A DNA stretch of 64,000 nt from contig WBMW01005324.1 in the NCBI GenBank assembly GCA_013396635.1, positions 186,001-250,000 on the forward strand, written 5' to 3'. Below are positions 12,051 to 22,450 of this stretch, piece by piece. The stretch comes from Penelope pileata. Lineage: Eukaryota; Chordata; Aves; Galliformes; Cracidae. Numbering within the stretch: position 1 is the stretch's first letter; every line of letters begins with the position of its first letter. The position numbers and the translations under genes were made by a program. Under the pieces are notes generated by a model. That model was not told where the DNA came from, made no database searches, and saw only the letters and a program-made list of their open reading frames with translations.

Positions 12051-15000
12051 GTGTTGTGAGAGAGTGTAACAGAGACAAAAAAGGTGCAACCAATTTTTGA
12101 GTTTGTTCTGAAAACCTGCACACCAAAATTTGCTTTAAGTTCACAAGGTTGATATCACTTCACATAAACTTGCTCATTTGGTGTATATTCAGGAGACCCT
12201 TCACGTCAGGGTTACTGGACTCTCACTTGTTGGTAACAACAATTAGTTTTGACTGCAATGATGGGAGAGTACCTGAATTCATCTTTAAATCCTGTGCTGT
12301 CAAATGTAATGTATGCAATTCACTGTTTAAATGTTGTTGGTTTTTTTTGTCCCAGTGCTAGCAGTTGTTTGTGGGTTTTTAGGTAATGAAACCCATTTTA
12401 GGGATCAATGTATTAACTTTTAATTAAATGTTTATAAATAAAAACAGTGATGGCATTAATTTACCAAAATTAGCTTACTAGAGTGTAAAGGTACAAAAGT
12501 TAAATGTAGCCCTCACTATTAAAATATAGGCCTAAAAAAGGCAGTCTTAAAATACCTAATTTTCAATTCAATATATAAATCAATATTAAAAGTCTATTGA
12601 TGTGTTTATGAAAATACAAATGCTGATATATGAAATCCATGTGACAAAAATTTAACAGGTGCTGGTTGGATTTCACTGTGGATCTGTAACACTGTCTCTT
12701 ATTTTCCTCTTAAATTTTGAAATTGTTTGTATCTGCTATGTAGGAAAGTTAAATCTGCTCCAGGAAAATTTTCATATCTTTGACTTTTGTTTACTTAATG
12801 TAGTACAAAGACTGAGATTTAAAATGTTTCTATTACATAAATTTTGTGAGGTTTTTAATTTTTTTTACGATCTGACAAAAAAAATGGGAGGACATATCTC
12901 TGGATTTTAGACAAATTTTGACAGGAAATGAGAGGAGAACTAGAAATTGGAGCAAAACAGAAAAAGCAAACAGATGTATTTTTTTTCTGATATGGAATCC
13001 AGATGAACCAAAGTTGATTTTATAAATAGCAGTAATGATAAAATTGTCATTCATTAAGACCTCAACCCAGTAGAAATGCATAGTATTAATTTCAGTGTGT
13101 AAGTGAGCATTCATCTCTCTGTCTATTTGCATTGGTAGAATACCATGCTTTGTACTCAGTTGCAGAAGATGGTACATTTCAGACTGCTTTATTTGCAAAT
13201 AAGTATTTCTAAACATGCACAAATAATTACTCAAAGCTCTGTAGATTCTTCAAATAAATTAGTAGGACAAAGCAATCTTTTTCCATAATTGTCTTTCCCT
13301 AAAAGCTGGTTAAACATGTATGCACAGTTCCAATCTACATATCCAAATAGCTAAATGGATTTTCTTCCAACAGTGTTTTGAAAGTGTGCTTCATCAGAGC
13401 TCAGATATTACAAGTTTGAGCTTAAAGGAAAATTTCTGTCTAAAACAGTGAACACTAAGATATAGAATGAATGCCCAGCCCAGTCTGCACAACAGGGTTG
13501 CTACCATATTGTTAGAATAATTGTATTTTGGCTGAACTAACTAATTTAGAAAAACTGCAGTACAACTAGCGAGACTGAAAACTTTCCAGGACTGGCTTGG
13601 TTGGGTTTTTTTTAATTTATTTATTTTTTAATGCAATCTTTAACAATACCTCTTCTAGCTGCCAACAAACTCTTTCCCTGAATCCCCCCGTTCCTGGCTT
13701 CACTCCTAACCATGTCCTGGCTCATCTCCAGAGCTGCCAAGTTTATGCCAGAAGCAGGAGGTAGATTTGTATGGGGCTGGAGGAAGATCTGGAGCTCTGT
13801 TAAATTTTCAAGCCCAGATGGGGCAACATGATTTGTGTGTTTATGTCAGTATGCCATACATCACAACTATCTGTGTGCTGACATCAGCTTTGATTGGGCA
13901 TTAATGTGCTGAACGCTGCAAACTAGAAAATACACGATAGATACAGATCTATGACAACAATGCCACATAAGCAAATGTCTATTTGTTGTGGCAATTCATT
14001 GTGGAAAATATTTCCCAAGATACACTGCATGAAGCCCAGAGAATATTTTGACACACTTTAAAAACAACAACAAAATCAACGTAGGCAAACAGATGACAAT
14101 TTAAGAAAACATACTATTTAGAAGAAGAGCTGAAAGCAACATACTGAAGTATGCATTACTGAAATATTGAATTGCTGTCCCTCGCTTTAATATTTCCAGA
14201 TCTAGGACTAAATAGGAAAGATGCTATTCTTACAATTTACAGTACTTGTAATGATGAGGATACCTTGCTGATGGTTGAGCATCTTTCTATCCACAGAACT
14301 TGTAACCGTTGTTTGTCAAAACCAGCAAGCGAAAAGATTAATGGACAGAAAACTTTTTTCCAAGTGGTCTAATAGTTTTTTCTATACTAAGGGTTCAGGT
14401 TAGCTTCCACGAATCACCAGTATTTACCTATTTCCTTGCATAGCAGTTTAGTGTTTCTTACACAAAGAAGTATAGCAATAAATAAGTCAGCAACTTGCAG
14501 AAGAAGTGGCAAAATAAGGTAATTTCCAGTCTGTGGATTTACAGAGGTCACTAGCTACTTCAGATTTATAGCATCTTTATGTGACTGACACTATAGAATA
14601 TTGTGAGTGAGAGTTCCCGTTAAAATACGCTATGCTGTCTGTCTCTTCCTAGAAGAGGAAATAATTTGCAATTCATCTTTAATATTTCAGTGCTGGATAT
14701 AATTAGGGCACACAATTATGAAGTTTAAGGCTTGATCTAGAGGCAACATTCTTGTACTTGCATCACTGCTCAGAAAGGAAATTCTGTAGTATAATGTTAT
14801 TTTATCATTATCCGCTGTCAGGCTTTGCAGGTAAAATTGAAGTTCTCTGATTCCATGGGGATAGACCGTTTTGGCCTGTGCACAAGTAGTAGCAGCTTTG
14901 AAAAGAGACCAGTCCAGAGGATTTAATGCCATCTGGCCCATAAGGTGGGGAAGGGAGGGGGTATGGAAGTACCAGGGGACAGGCAGCTTTGGGCCTTGTA

Positions 15001-16214
15001 CCCTGAGCAGATTGGGCTGTGCAGGACAGGCCGCGCTTACTTTGTGTAAGGCTCTAAAAACAGAGTTCTCATCCTCTTTGGTGGGAGTAGGAAATGGTCA
15101 TCTTCCGCTTCTGCCTCATAGGCTTCTTGTGGCTCTGTTGTTGAGATGTGAGCTCGTGAAAGCAATTGATAATAGCAGTGCTCACTATTTTAGTAAGCCA
15201 ATATGTCAACGTAATGCACAGATTTTACAAACATATCTGGGCATCTTCCTTTTCTCTATAGTTCCAATTCCTGTATAAATATTTGTTTTAAACAAAAAAA
15301 AAACAATATTTAAATTCACATTTTGTACTAAGTGTACATCACACAGTTTGCTAACAGAAGCTCAGAACGTACATAAGTCTTTATGATTAATACAAAATAC
15401 AAAATTCTAACTTGGAGCTGCAGAGCTAATTCTTTCTGTTTGGCACGGATGTATTTTGAGGTGATTGGGCTTGATACCCCTGGAGGTGTGATGGGCACAG
15501 CATCTCCAAACATCAAGGAAAAGATTGTACCAGCTGTCCTGGCAGTTTTGAGATAGCCGTTTCTTGTTTGAAGAAGTATTTTGCTTTTTAGCGTAGATTC
15601 GTCTCTTTTTTCTTTTGCTTATTAAATTGTGACATCATCAAAGTACTTATAAATCATAAATATATTGAGAAGTGGTAATGCAACTTGAAGCTTTAGATTC
15701 ATAGTTGTGCAGAGAGGAATTTTTAGAAAAAGAAATACTGGATTTTTTTTTTTAACTTTTTAATCTGTGCTGTTTGACTGATGACCAGAATGAGTCGTGT
15801 GGGTTGTGCTTGCTCAAAATATTAGAGGTGATATGCCTAAGTGTTTTAAGAGACAAGGTTTTCAGAACACAAAAGCTTGGCAACTCACTCATGGTATAGG
15901 TCCACGTGAGATGCTTAACTGACACAAAGCTTGTAAATATCTCCAAGGTGAACAATGCTTATCTTAAGAGGATTATGAAAATACGAATTCAGTGCTGTTG
16001 GCTCTTTTATGTTTTCTTCATGTCAAATATATTTTCCTTTAGACACAAATTTCCAACTAGTTTAAAAAAAGAAAATAGCCCTCAACGTAATTTCTAGGTA
16101 TTGATGACCTATTTTTTCCCACCGTTTGTCATTGAGAAGACCAAGACTTACTTCATGAACATTAATTACTTTTTTCATCACATACGATGTGTATTTTGTT
16201 TTCATGTCTTACAG

Positions 16215-16323
16215 AATAAAGCAATTATGGAACGTGTAACAAACTTGTCAGATATGGTAGTTGGTCTTGAATCATTTATTGGCTCTGAGAGAGAAACCAA
16301 TCCATTATACAAGGATTACCACG
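16215..16323 (+). CDS. ELP4: ELP4 internal coding exon (corresponds to human exon 8)
   Basis: This 109-nt exon encodes 36 codons plus one base: it starts NKAIMERVTNLSD and ends PLYKDYH followed by the first base (G) of a split glycine codon. The acceptor is TCTTACAG ending at 16214 and the donor is GTAAGT from 16324. The core VVGLESFIGSERETNP is near identical to vertebrate ELP4, where human has ARVTTLSD in place of ERVTNLSD at the start. In the family this segment is in the C-terminal half of the RecA-like domain that contacts neighbouring ring subunits; the assignment to contacts is from general knowledge of the Elp456 ring and was not read from this sequence. The phase (0 in, 1 out) fits the flanking exons. 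No damage is seen. Confidence 0.95.
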
Positions 16324-19019
16324 GTAAGTTCCATCTTTAGCAATGCAGAAATTCTGCCCTGAGTGTTTCTAGGGCACTTAGCGGCTTACTCTCCAGTTGG
16401 ATATCTGCTCTAAAGTAGAATTTGATTTCATTTTAGAATACACCTCTTAAATGTTTCTCCTTGCTAACCAGTCTAGAGTTAGGAAAATTTTCCGTAAAGT
16501 GCATTAAGGCTGCAAAGGAAACATGGCAACTCCTTGCATGTTGTCAAGCCACATTACTGAGGCATGGCTCAATCAGATGTACATCTCAACAGGCAGGCTT
16601 TGGGGAATTCGCATGCAGAGGAGGCTTGGCAATCATCTGACCAGTGAGCTGAACTTGTCATGAAATCAATACTTCTGATCTGACAAGTTTTAAGTAGAGA
16701 ACATGGAAAAACATATATTATATTAAGGGGAATAAACTGCTAAATGATGTGATATATAAACTTTAAAAATGATGTGCTGTTTTGCAGCTTTCAGTTATGG
16801 CAGCTATGCATTTAAAGAAATGAATGTGGATGTATGTGGCATGTAAAATATGAAACTAATCTTAGTAAAAAGGCATGTAGCCTTCCAAGTGATTTCTCTT
16901 CAAAATGTGCAATGGTGTTTAATCCTGCAATTTTTTTCCCAAAGATTTTGTAAGCTGTTGCAGCAGAACTATGTCCATTTTAAGACATTAGATTAGAAGT
17001 TATGCATAGCCCAAGCAGTGAACAACAAACAGTTTTAGCTAATCCAGAGCGGTGCTCGGAGCGTGCATAAATTACAGCTATTATGATTGTGATACTACTG
17101 TAGTTCCATGGAAACCTTCAGTTGAAAGTAAACTGCTTGCCCGAAACCTGCTGTAAACATGTGAGAATGTGGCAGTGTTTTCCGCAGCAGAACATACAGA
17201 AAAAGAGGCAAAGATGGTGTTGAAACACCACTGTATGTATGCAGGCTGTAAGGAGTAAAGCTGAGAAAAATCTTTTTGAGTAAGAAAATAGTGCCTATTT
17301 CCTCATCTAAAAAGGTGAATGGATAAGAAAGTCTGAACAAAAGCTAGAATAATTTGCCTAATTGTTTTCCCTATTGTATAATCGTGATGTGGCATTTGTT
17401 TATGCTAACATAATTCTGTCAATTTGATACTCCTTTTCTCAGCAGTGAGGAGATCTTTTAAGACAATGTGCATTTTAGCAGTTATTTCCTGTTTTCCTGT
17501 AAAAACGTATGCACAATCATTTTTGCTTCTATTTAATAAAAATCATATGCCAATGCACGGCTTTTGAGGTTTAGGCAACCTTGACATTCTAATAATAGGT
17601 ATTTTTAATAATTTTAACTGTGTGGATTATTTTCACGTAAGAATATATTTTAAAATGATTTATTTGTGATGGGAATTTTTGTCATTCCTCAAGAAAAGCT
17701 TGATTAAATTGGTGCATTATTCAATGAATTTCACATTGTTACTTCTGTTAAGGTGCCTGTACATTTAGGTGGTTGAAGACTCAGTAAAAAAACGATGATA
17801 TAAATTGTCCTAAATTATTATTTTTTTAAATATCACATATAAACAACCCTTTGTTATGCCTGCTGTTACTGTATATAATAGTTATATCTGAACTCAAAGC
17901 CAAAATAAGTATCTTTTATATATCAATATATTTGAGGCAGGGGCAGAATTTGTTGTTGGTAATTTGTAATTTTTTATTACAAATAGTTTTGAAAAAATAC
18001 TGAGGACAATGTTTTAAGCACCTTGTAAAAATTAGGCTTTTTAAAGTATTCCAATTTTAGGAGCTTTCTTTCCTTTAAAAAAGAAACAAGACCCTGAGAA
18101 AGACTTGCCTTCTTTTAAATAAGGGTTTTAGTGTTTGTGGTTTTCTTTCTCGCAGCTGCTGTTTTCAAGCAAGATGCCTTTTGTAAATGTTCAGTATTTC
18201 CATTTTGACACTGGCTTTATGAATAGCAAATATAGGCCAGTAATCGAGAAGCCCTGTAGAATTTTCCTGGTTTTCAGATGTAGGAAATCACCCTTAGGTT
18301 GTTCAGAAACTATATTAGGCTGCACAAAAACCATCCAGCGTCCTTGTCAGAAAAAATCAGCTTGAGCTGCAAGTGACAGAATGCAGAGCTTGCAGTGTAC
18401 CTAGTGCTGGTGAAACAATCTGAGCGGCCAGCTCAACCTCTTGTGCGTGGAAAATGTATTGCTCCCAGGATGGGGTAGGGGTTAAAATCCGTGCAATCGG
18501 GTGCCCTAAATCGGCGTTTTCCAGAAACTTTTTCCAAGCCTTTTTCAGGGCGCAGAACGCAGCAGCGCTCATTAGAGCTTCAGTGGTTATCAGTAACCCA
18601 TAAGCCTTGTTTTGCTGGCTGCTTACTGGTGCATTTAATAAAATAAAGATCACTCAGTGGTGCCGTGGGCAGCATGCAAGGTGATAGCCATATTTGCTTA
18701 CTGTAAATACAAGAGAAAATCACACACAAACCGGCTGTAGTTTTGACAAGTATTAAGATCCCTCTTTACATCTGTACTTCTGTACCAAAGTGCAATTAGT
18801 TTTCCTCGCACAAGGATTTCTGTTTATCTTATTCTGCTTGATTACTTGAGTATAATCGCACCGTTTGCTTCATTGCTCCTGGTAGTAAGCTCCAGTTTAA
18901 AAAGGGGAGGATGAGTGTGTGTAAATATACAGGATTCTGCTGTAAGACTCTCTAATTTATGCATCTGGATGACAGCGTTTTCTTATTTTTTCCCCTCCTT
19001 TACTTTTTCTTTCCACAAG
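16324..19019 (+). other. ELP4: ELP4 intron between the second and third visible exons
   Basis: A 2.7 kb phase-1 intron with donor GTAAGT at 16324. The acceptor lies after a strong pyrimidine tract (CCCCTCCTTTACTTTTTC near 18993-19010), ending CCACAAG at 19013-19019. The sequence has long stretches of balanced, non-repetitive text that could be conserved non-coding DNA, notably about 17400-17720 and the CpG-retaining block at 18421-18680, which is listed separately. A 98-codon minus-strand frame (18357-18653) overlaps the latter and is not called as a gene. Confidence 0.75.
18421..18680. promoter_or_regulatory. CpG-retaining candidate regulatory block just upstream of the third exon
   Basis: Nine CpG dinucleotides occur within about 150 bp (18421-18570), where the surrounding intron has long stretches with none. 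Examples are GCGGCC at 18423, ATCGGG, ATCGGCG and GGGCGCAGAACGCAGCAGCGC near 18548. Local retention of CpG in AT-rich intronic DNA is typical of either constrained or unmethylated elements. It lies about 350 bp before the acceptor of the third exon. An open minus-strand frame crosses the block but shows no recognisable domain. The regulatory call is inference. Confidence 0.35.
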
Positions 19020-19126
19020 GTTTGCTTCATGTGCATCAGCTTCCTCGGCTTAATAGCTTGATCTGTGATGTGTCAGACACGAAGGACCTTGCTTTTAGAT
19101 TAAAAAGGAAGCAGTTCACCATCGAG
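19020..19126 (+). CDS. ELP4: ELP4 internal coding exon (corresponds to human exon 9, the penultimate coding exon)
   Basis: This 107-nt exon completes the split glycine codon (GGT) and adds 35 codons: LLHVHQLPRLNSLICD, then VSDTKDLAFRLKRKQFTIE. The acceptor AG is at 19018-19019 and the donor GTAAGA starts at 19127. The last codon (GAG) is complete, so the exon leaves in phase 0. The pattern PRLN-LICD followed by KDLAF-LKRK-FTIE is diagnostic of vertebrate ELP4. Family members continue with a short tail of about 44 residues, rich in leucine and proline at its start and ending in lysine-histidine-leucine-aspartate-phenylalanine, encoded by one distant exon. The stop codon that appears in frame shortly after the donor (TAG in GTTTAGAAC, near 19155) is intronic. 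Confidence 0.95.
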
Positions 19127-19199
19127 GTAAGAGAAGCAGTTTTGTTTCACTGTTTAGAACCCAAAAGGTGGAGCTAATCCCATCTCTTATGTTTCATTT

Positions 19200-19660
19200 T
19201 GTGAGATGCATGAAATATGCATCGGATGTTGTAAATTCATTTTGTTCTGTTTTGGCTTTTGAGAATGGTTTTATAAAATACCGTGGTATGCCTTCTAATT
19301 AAAGATGTCTCGTTTGCCGCACTAAATCGGTCCGTTATAAATAGTTTATTTTGGTTTAAAATGTACATAGAAAGTAGGCCACAACCTTCAATAACAAAGC
19401 GTGACATGTTTCTAAGGATGTCAGGAGCATATTTAATTAAATGTTAATGACTTGCTCTTACTTGTGTTAGTGGGTGGGAAAGTAGCTACATGTTATTACC
19501 CCGGTAGAGGGATTTTAATGTATAATGCTGCCTAAAATTGTGTGTGGTATGGGGGATAAGTGTCCTTATCAGTATTCAGAAACCATTTTCTTTGCATTAC
19601 TGAAATCACCTTTCGCTCTTTTATGTCATTTTAAACACAGTATCATTTACACTAATGTCC
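19200..19660. promoter_or_regulatory. Candidate conserved enhancer block right after the third exon
   Basis: This block, starting about 75 bp into the last intron, has regulatory texture. It holds TAATTA at 19296-19301, a SOX-type AACAAAG at 19393-19399, and a perfect 12-bp palindrome ATTTAATTAAAT at 19431-19442. It also holds a pair of facing GATA motifs, GATAAG at 19555-19560 and CTTATC at 19565-19570. CpGs are kept in GTTTGCCGCACTAAATCGG near 19312. No coding frame extends across it. In mammals PAX6 enhancers lie in this intron; whether this block is the equivalent of SIMO or another one cannot be told without alignment. Confidence 0.45.
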
Positions 19661-19969
19661 TTAAGTAAATTTCCTACTAAATTTAAACTTTTTTCTGTGA
19701 CCTTTATGCAGACAGTCCTGATAGAAGGCAGTAATACAAAAGATGTATTTCATTTTAATCTTGCTAAAGAGCAAATGAACACAGCACTATTAAGCAATTA
19801 GAGCTGATGTATTTATTAACCAAGTAATGCTTAGAGATGGGAGATGGCTTTTGGGGTGATGTGATAGTTATCGGTACAGTCTGGGCAATTTTTTTTTAAC
19901 AAAGACATAAAACAGCCAAGCATCCCTGACAAACCATTTTGTTTAATCTCTTTTCAAATGAAAAGCTCT

Positions 19970-20440
19970 TAAGCAGGCCACTTGTCTTAACTGCTTGAAA
20001 CCATAAAAAGAGAGAATTGCCACCAATAAATTAGCATATTTTTTACTCCATCACCAAATGATGGTCAATGTGGCTTGGCACTGCTTTGGTGTTTGGGACT
20101 TCACCCTTAAGTGACCACTTTGGCCCTTATTTGACCCTCTGCCCTTTTTAGCTGGCCACTTGATAAGGTAACTTGAGGGTTCTCTCTCTTCACTGCCCCC
20201 TCCCCTTCACAATTGCAAGTAGCCCTAACCTATAAATCATTGAAAGGGCCCTATCAAGTGACAAATTAAGGTGCCCTCCTCCTAATTAATGGTCATCAAT
20301 GTCTTTAATTATCTAATCCTATTGAGAGTAGTTAATAGTTAATCAGGCAGCCAGTTCTTCAAGCAGGTCATCTCTGTGTGCGTGCCAGAAGTTTCTCAAG
20401 TAGAGGTATCCTCTTCAAAAGCCACTTAAAGGCAAATACA
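19970..20440. promoter_or_regulatory. Candidate enhancer with clustered NK2-type homeodomain motifs
   Basis: Six sites with the NK2-class core (YAAGTG, best form TYAAGTGG) fall within about 450 bp: ACAAGTGG (19978-19985, minus strand), TTAAGTGA (20107-20114), AAAGTGG (20115-20121, minus), TCAAGTGG (20156-20163, minus), TCAAGTGA (20254-20261) and TTAAGTGG (20422-20429, minus). The fourth abuts a GATA motif (TGATAAGG, 20161-20168). Also present are TAATTA at 20283-20288 and 20306-20311, and a bicoid/OTX-type TAATCC at 20314-20319. The text is word-rich and free of simple repeats. NK2 proteins such as NKX2-2 are known to oppose PAX6 in the ventral neural tube and act in the endocrine pancreas, which makes PAX6 a sensible target. 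The binding claim is inference from motifs. Confidence 0.5.
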
Positions 20441-21299
20441 TGAAGGAAGGCTTTTTTCCCCAAAGACATTCATTTGTAATGTTTCTCATTTTCCAGAGAA
20501 TGTGGTTAATGCAACCAGGCATTGTGAGGTATTAAGCCATTTTAACAACCCTTTTGAGCAGTACCTTACAAACAGAAACCTTAATAGTCCGCGGTTGGTT
20601 TTAAAGTACAAATGTTTTTACTGCTTTCAGAAGTGCAAAGAAGCACGCGCTGTCATTACACAGCGTAGGAAAGTCGCAGTTAGCACAGCTATGAATTACA
20701 ACATTCAGATTCTTTTCCTCACTATGAATCCTGACTCAGAATATAATTTTTCTATCAGGAATATTTGGAATTCTAATTCATAATGTAATTTGAAAGCGGG
20801 AAACTGTGGGGGGGAACTAAACAGGAGGCTCTGTAAAAAGAATTTAATTAGCCATGGGACAGAGCTATTGGAAACGGCTGCAGTGGCACTCTCGGAACAA
20901 CCTGTTGCTCCAGACATGCGTACATGACCCACTTGAACAATTTCTCTCTTCATTGCTCAGCTACAGCCCCTTTCAGTTTTTGTTAGAGATATGCTTCCGA
21001 GAAGTTCAGCTGACACAAACTGGTCCTTTTTGAACTCGTGAGATTACTGTCCTATTGTGATCCTCCTGCCCACGTTTCACTACTCTGTAATCCAAGTTTT
21101 GCTTCCTTATATTAGCAGAGGCAGACTGCAGCTAGGCTGACTGGAGCAATGAGGTCCATAAGAAAATGAGAGTAAGGGAAAACTGAATAAAGGAGGGATG
21201 TGAATACTGTGTTCTAAAACTGGGTTCTGCAGTTAGAATGTGATGAGTCAGCAGTCAGTTTTGTTCTGGTGCTAAAAGCATAAAGCAGCACAGCCGTCT

Positions 21300-21500
21300 A
21301 CATTACAAGCATGAGTATGGTTTATGTAAAGTGCATCTAAGTTCATTATTTCTTTAGTAGCTCAAATGTGGATTCAAAATACATTCAAAATATATTTAGC
21401 GGTTTTTGAAGAGTGACTGCTTAGTTACATACACAATTTGGGGTAATAATAACATCTACTTGAAGTGCCACTTAAAAATCCAATTACATAAGAAAAGTTA
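21300..21500. promoter_or_regulatory. Candidate regulatory block with a further NK2-type palindrome
   Basis: TGAAGTGCCACTTAA at 21461-21475 contains a full NK2-type site TTAAGTGG on the minus strand (21468-21475) facing a half match GAAGTG. The surrounding 200 bp is non-repetitive, with no coding frame. It may belong to the same regulatory zone as the 19.97-20.44 kb cluster. Confidence 0.3.
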
Positions 21501-21908
21501 GAAATACGCAACTTCTGACTAACGGCAAAATTTCTCCAACAAGGGTTTTCGTCAATCGAACTTTCTTGTTTTACAGTTTATAATGAGGGCGTGAGACATG
21601 GATTGTCTCATATTTGGATCACCAGTTAAATAACTCTGTATGGTTTGGCCCTCACCAGTAACGAACTTGAAATGTCAAATCTGTTTTATTAGACTTCATT
21701 TTTGTGGGAGGGACTCTACCTCATTATAGCCTGCAGAACCATTTAACTGTTTCATTTTTTCTTGTATCTTCATCAAAATAAGATTGAAGTGTATTGTAGA
21801 GGATGGGGTTTTTTTCAACTTAAGGATGGCAGTGCTTTTGGTGAATAGCTATGAGTGCTCTTTTTCCATTTTCAAATTATAAGGTAGGCTTTTTCCAGGA
21901 GCACTCAA

Positions 21909-21973
21909 ATTCTTATAGTAAAGGGTGAAGTACCTTCACCTTTATATAATTCTTATAGCAAAAGGTGAAGTAC
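21909..21973. repeat. Direct repeat of 25 bp with an internal perfect hairpin
   Basis: Copies at 21909-21933 and 21949-21973 share ATTCTTATAG and GGTGAAGTAC and differ at two positions (TAAAG against CAAAA). The first copy runs into GGTGAAGTACCTTCACC (21924-21940), a perfect inverted repeat with 7-bp arms around TAC; the flanking bases AAAG and CTTT also nearly pair. The 3' copy lacks the second arm. Confidence 0.8.
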
Positions 21974-22079
21974 ACAGCTTTCCCAAATCTTCATGTTAGT
22001 CAATTGCAATATGTTATTATATGCAATATTATCAGAGATCTATCTTATGTGCATACCACTTTAAAGGACACAATTTTGA

Positions 22080-22450
22080 AGTTAGCCTGTCTAATCCTAT
22101 TTCTTCCCACTTTGGAATCTTAATTAGAAGGAGATAAAAACCATCATTTGACTAAATTATTGTCTTGAATCTGTAGCAAAAGGTATAATCCGCAATTGGG
22201 CCAATTAGTGTACCCCATAGTTAGCTATGCTGAGGCAGGAAACTTGATTAGATCTGACACCAGCCTAGTTCCCACTGTTGTTTTGCCAGGTATGATGGTC
22301 AGACTTCAAAGGGCTTGAGGCATCAGCAGGGCAAGGTTTGGAGGCCAGCTTAGGTCCGGTCGTTAATCTCTCTGCTAAAACCACAGCAGCCCTCGCACAA
22401 AACAAGCTTACACGACACAATCATGCGGTATTAAAGTTTGGGTTGAGTCA
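22080..22450. promoter_or_regulatory. Candidate conserved regulatory block sharing a 12-mer with the 20.3 kb element
   Basis: It contains TCTAATCCTATT at 22090-22101, identical to 20312-20323 and holding a bicoid/OTX/PITX-type TAATCC. It also has CTTAATTAG near 22130, CAATTGGGCCAATTAG near 22193-22208, a MAF half-site-like TGCTGA at 22228-22233, and a RUNX-type AACCACAG near 22379-22386. No coding frame is present. These proteins act in eye and brain development, which would fit PAX6 control, but this is motif-based inference. Confidence 0.35.

Larger units (their letters stand above)
2328..16214 (+). other. ELP4: ELP4 intron between the first and second visible exons
   Basis: A 13.9 kb intron with donor GTAAGA at 2328 and acceptor TCTTACAG ending at 16214. 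It is AT-rich with no recognisable transposon. Features seen inside are a small direct repeat (4781-4816), an A-run (8304-8318), a candidate conserved block (about 8320-8720), a possible CTCF core (9317-9328), an 18-bp tandem duplication (9352-9387), a candidate conserved AT-rich block (about 11700-12000) and a direct repeat (11998-12050). Two of the longest open frames of the window fall here (12833-13234 minus, 133 codons; 14871-15278 plus, 135 codons). Neither has recognisable domains. At this base composition a few frames of that size are expected by chance, so they are not called as genes. Nothing is recognised in 2.4-4.7, 4.9-8.2 or 12.1-16.1 kb. Confidence 0.75.

Noticed and set aside
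12833..13234. 133-codon minus-strand open frame in the 13.9 kb intron
   Set aside because: Composition is typical of translated AT-rich DNA (many F, I, L, K, N), with no domain; length is within chance expectation.
14871..15278. 135-codon plus-strand open frame
   Set aside because: It begins at a TTG rather than an ATG, has no domain, and lies in a slightly G+C-richer patch where stops are rarer. No splice logic links it to the ELP4 exons.
18357..18653. 98-codon minus-strand open frame in the intron before the third exon
   Set aside because: It overlaps the CpG-retaining block, which lowers stop frequency. No homology was recognised. Kept only as a regulatory candidate.
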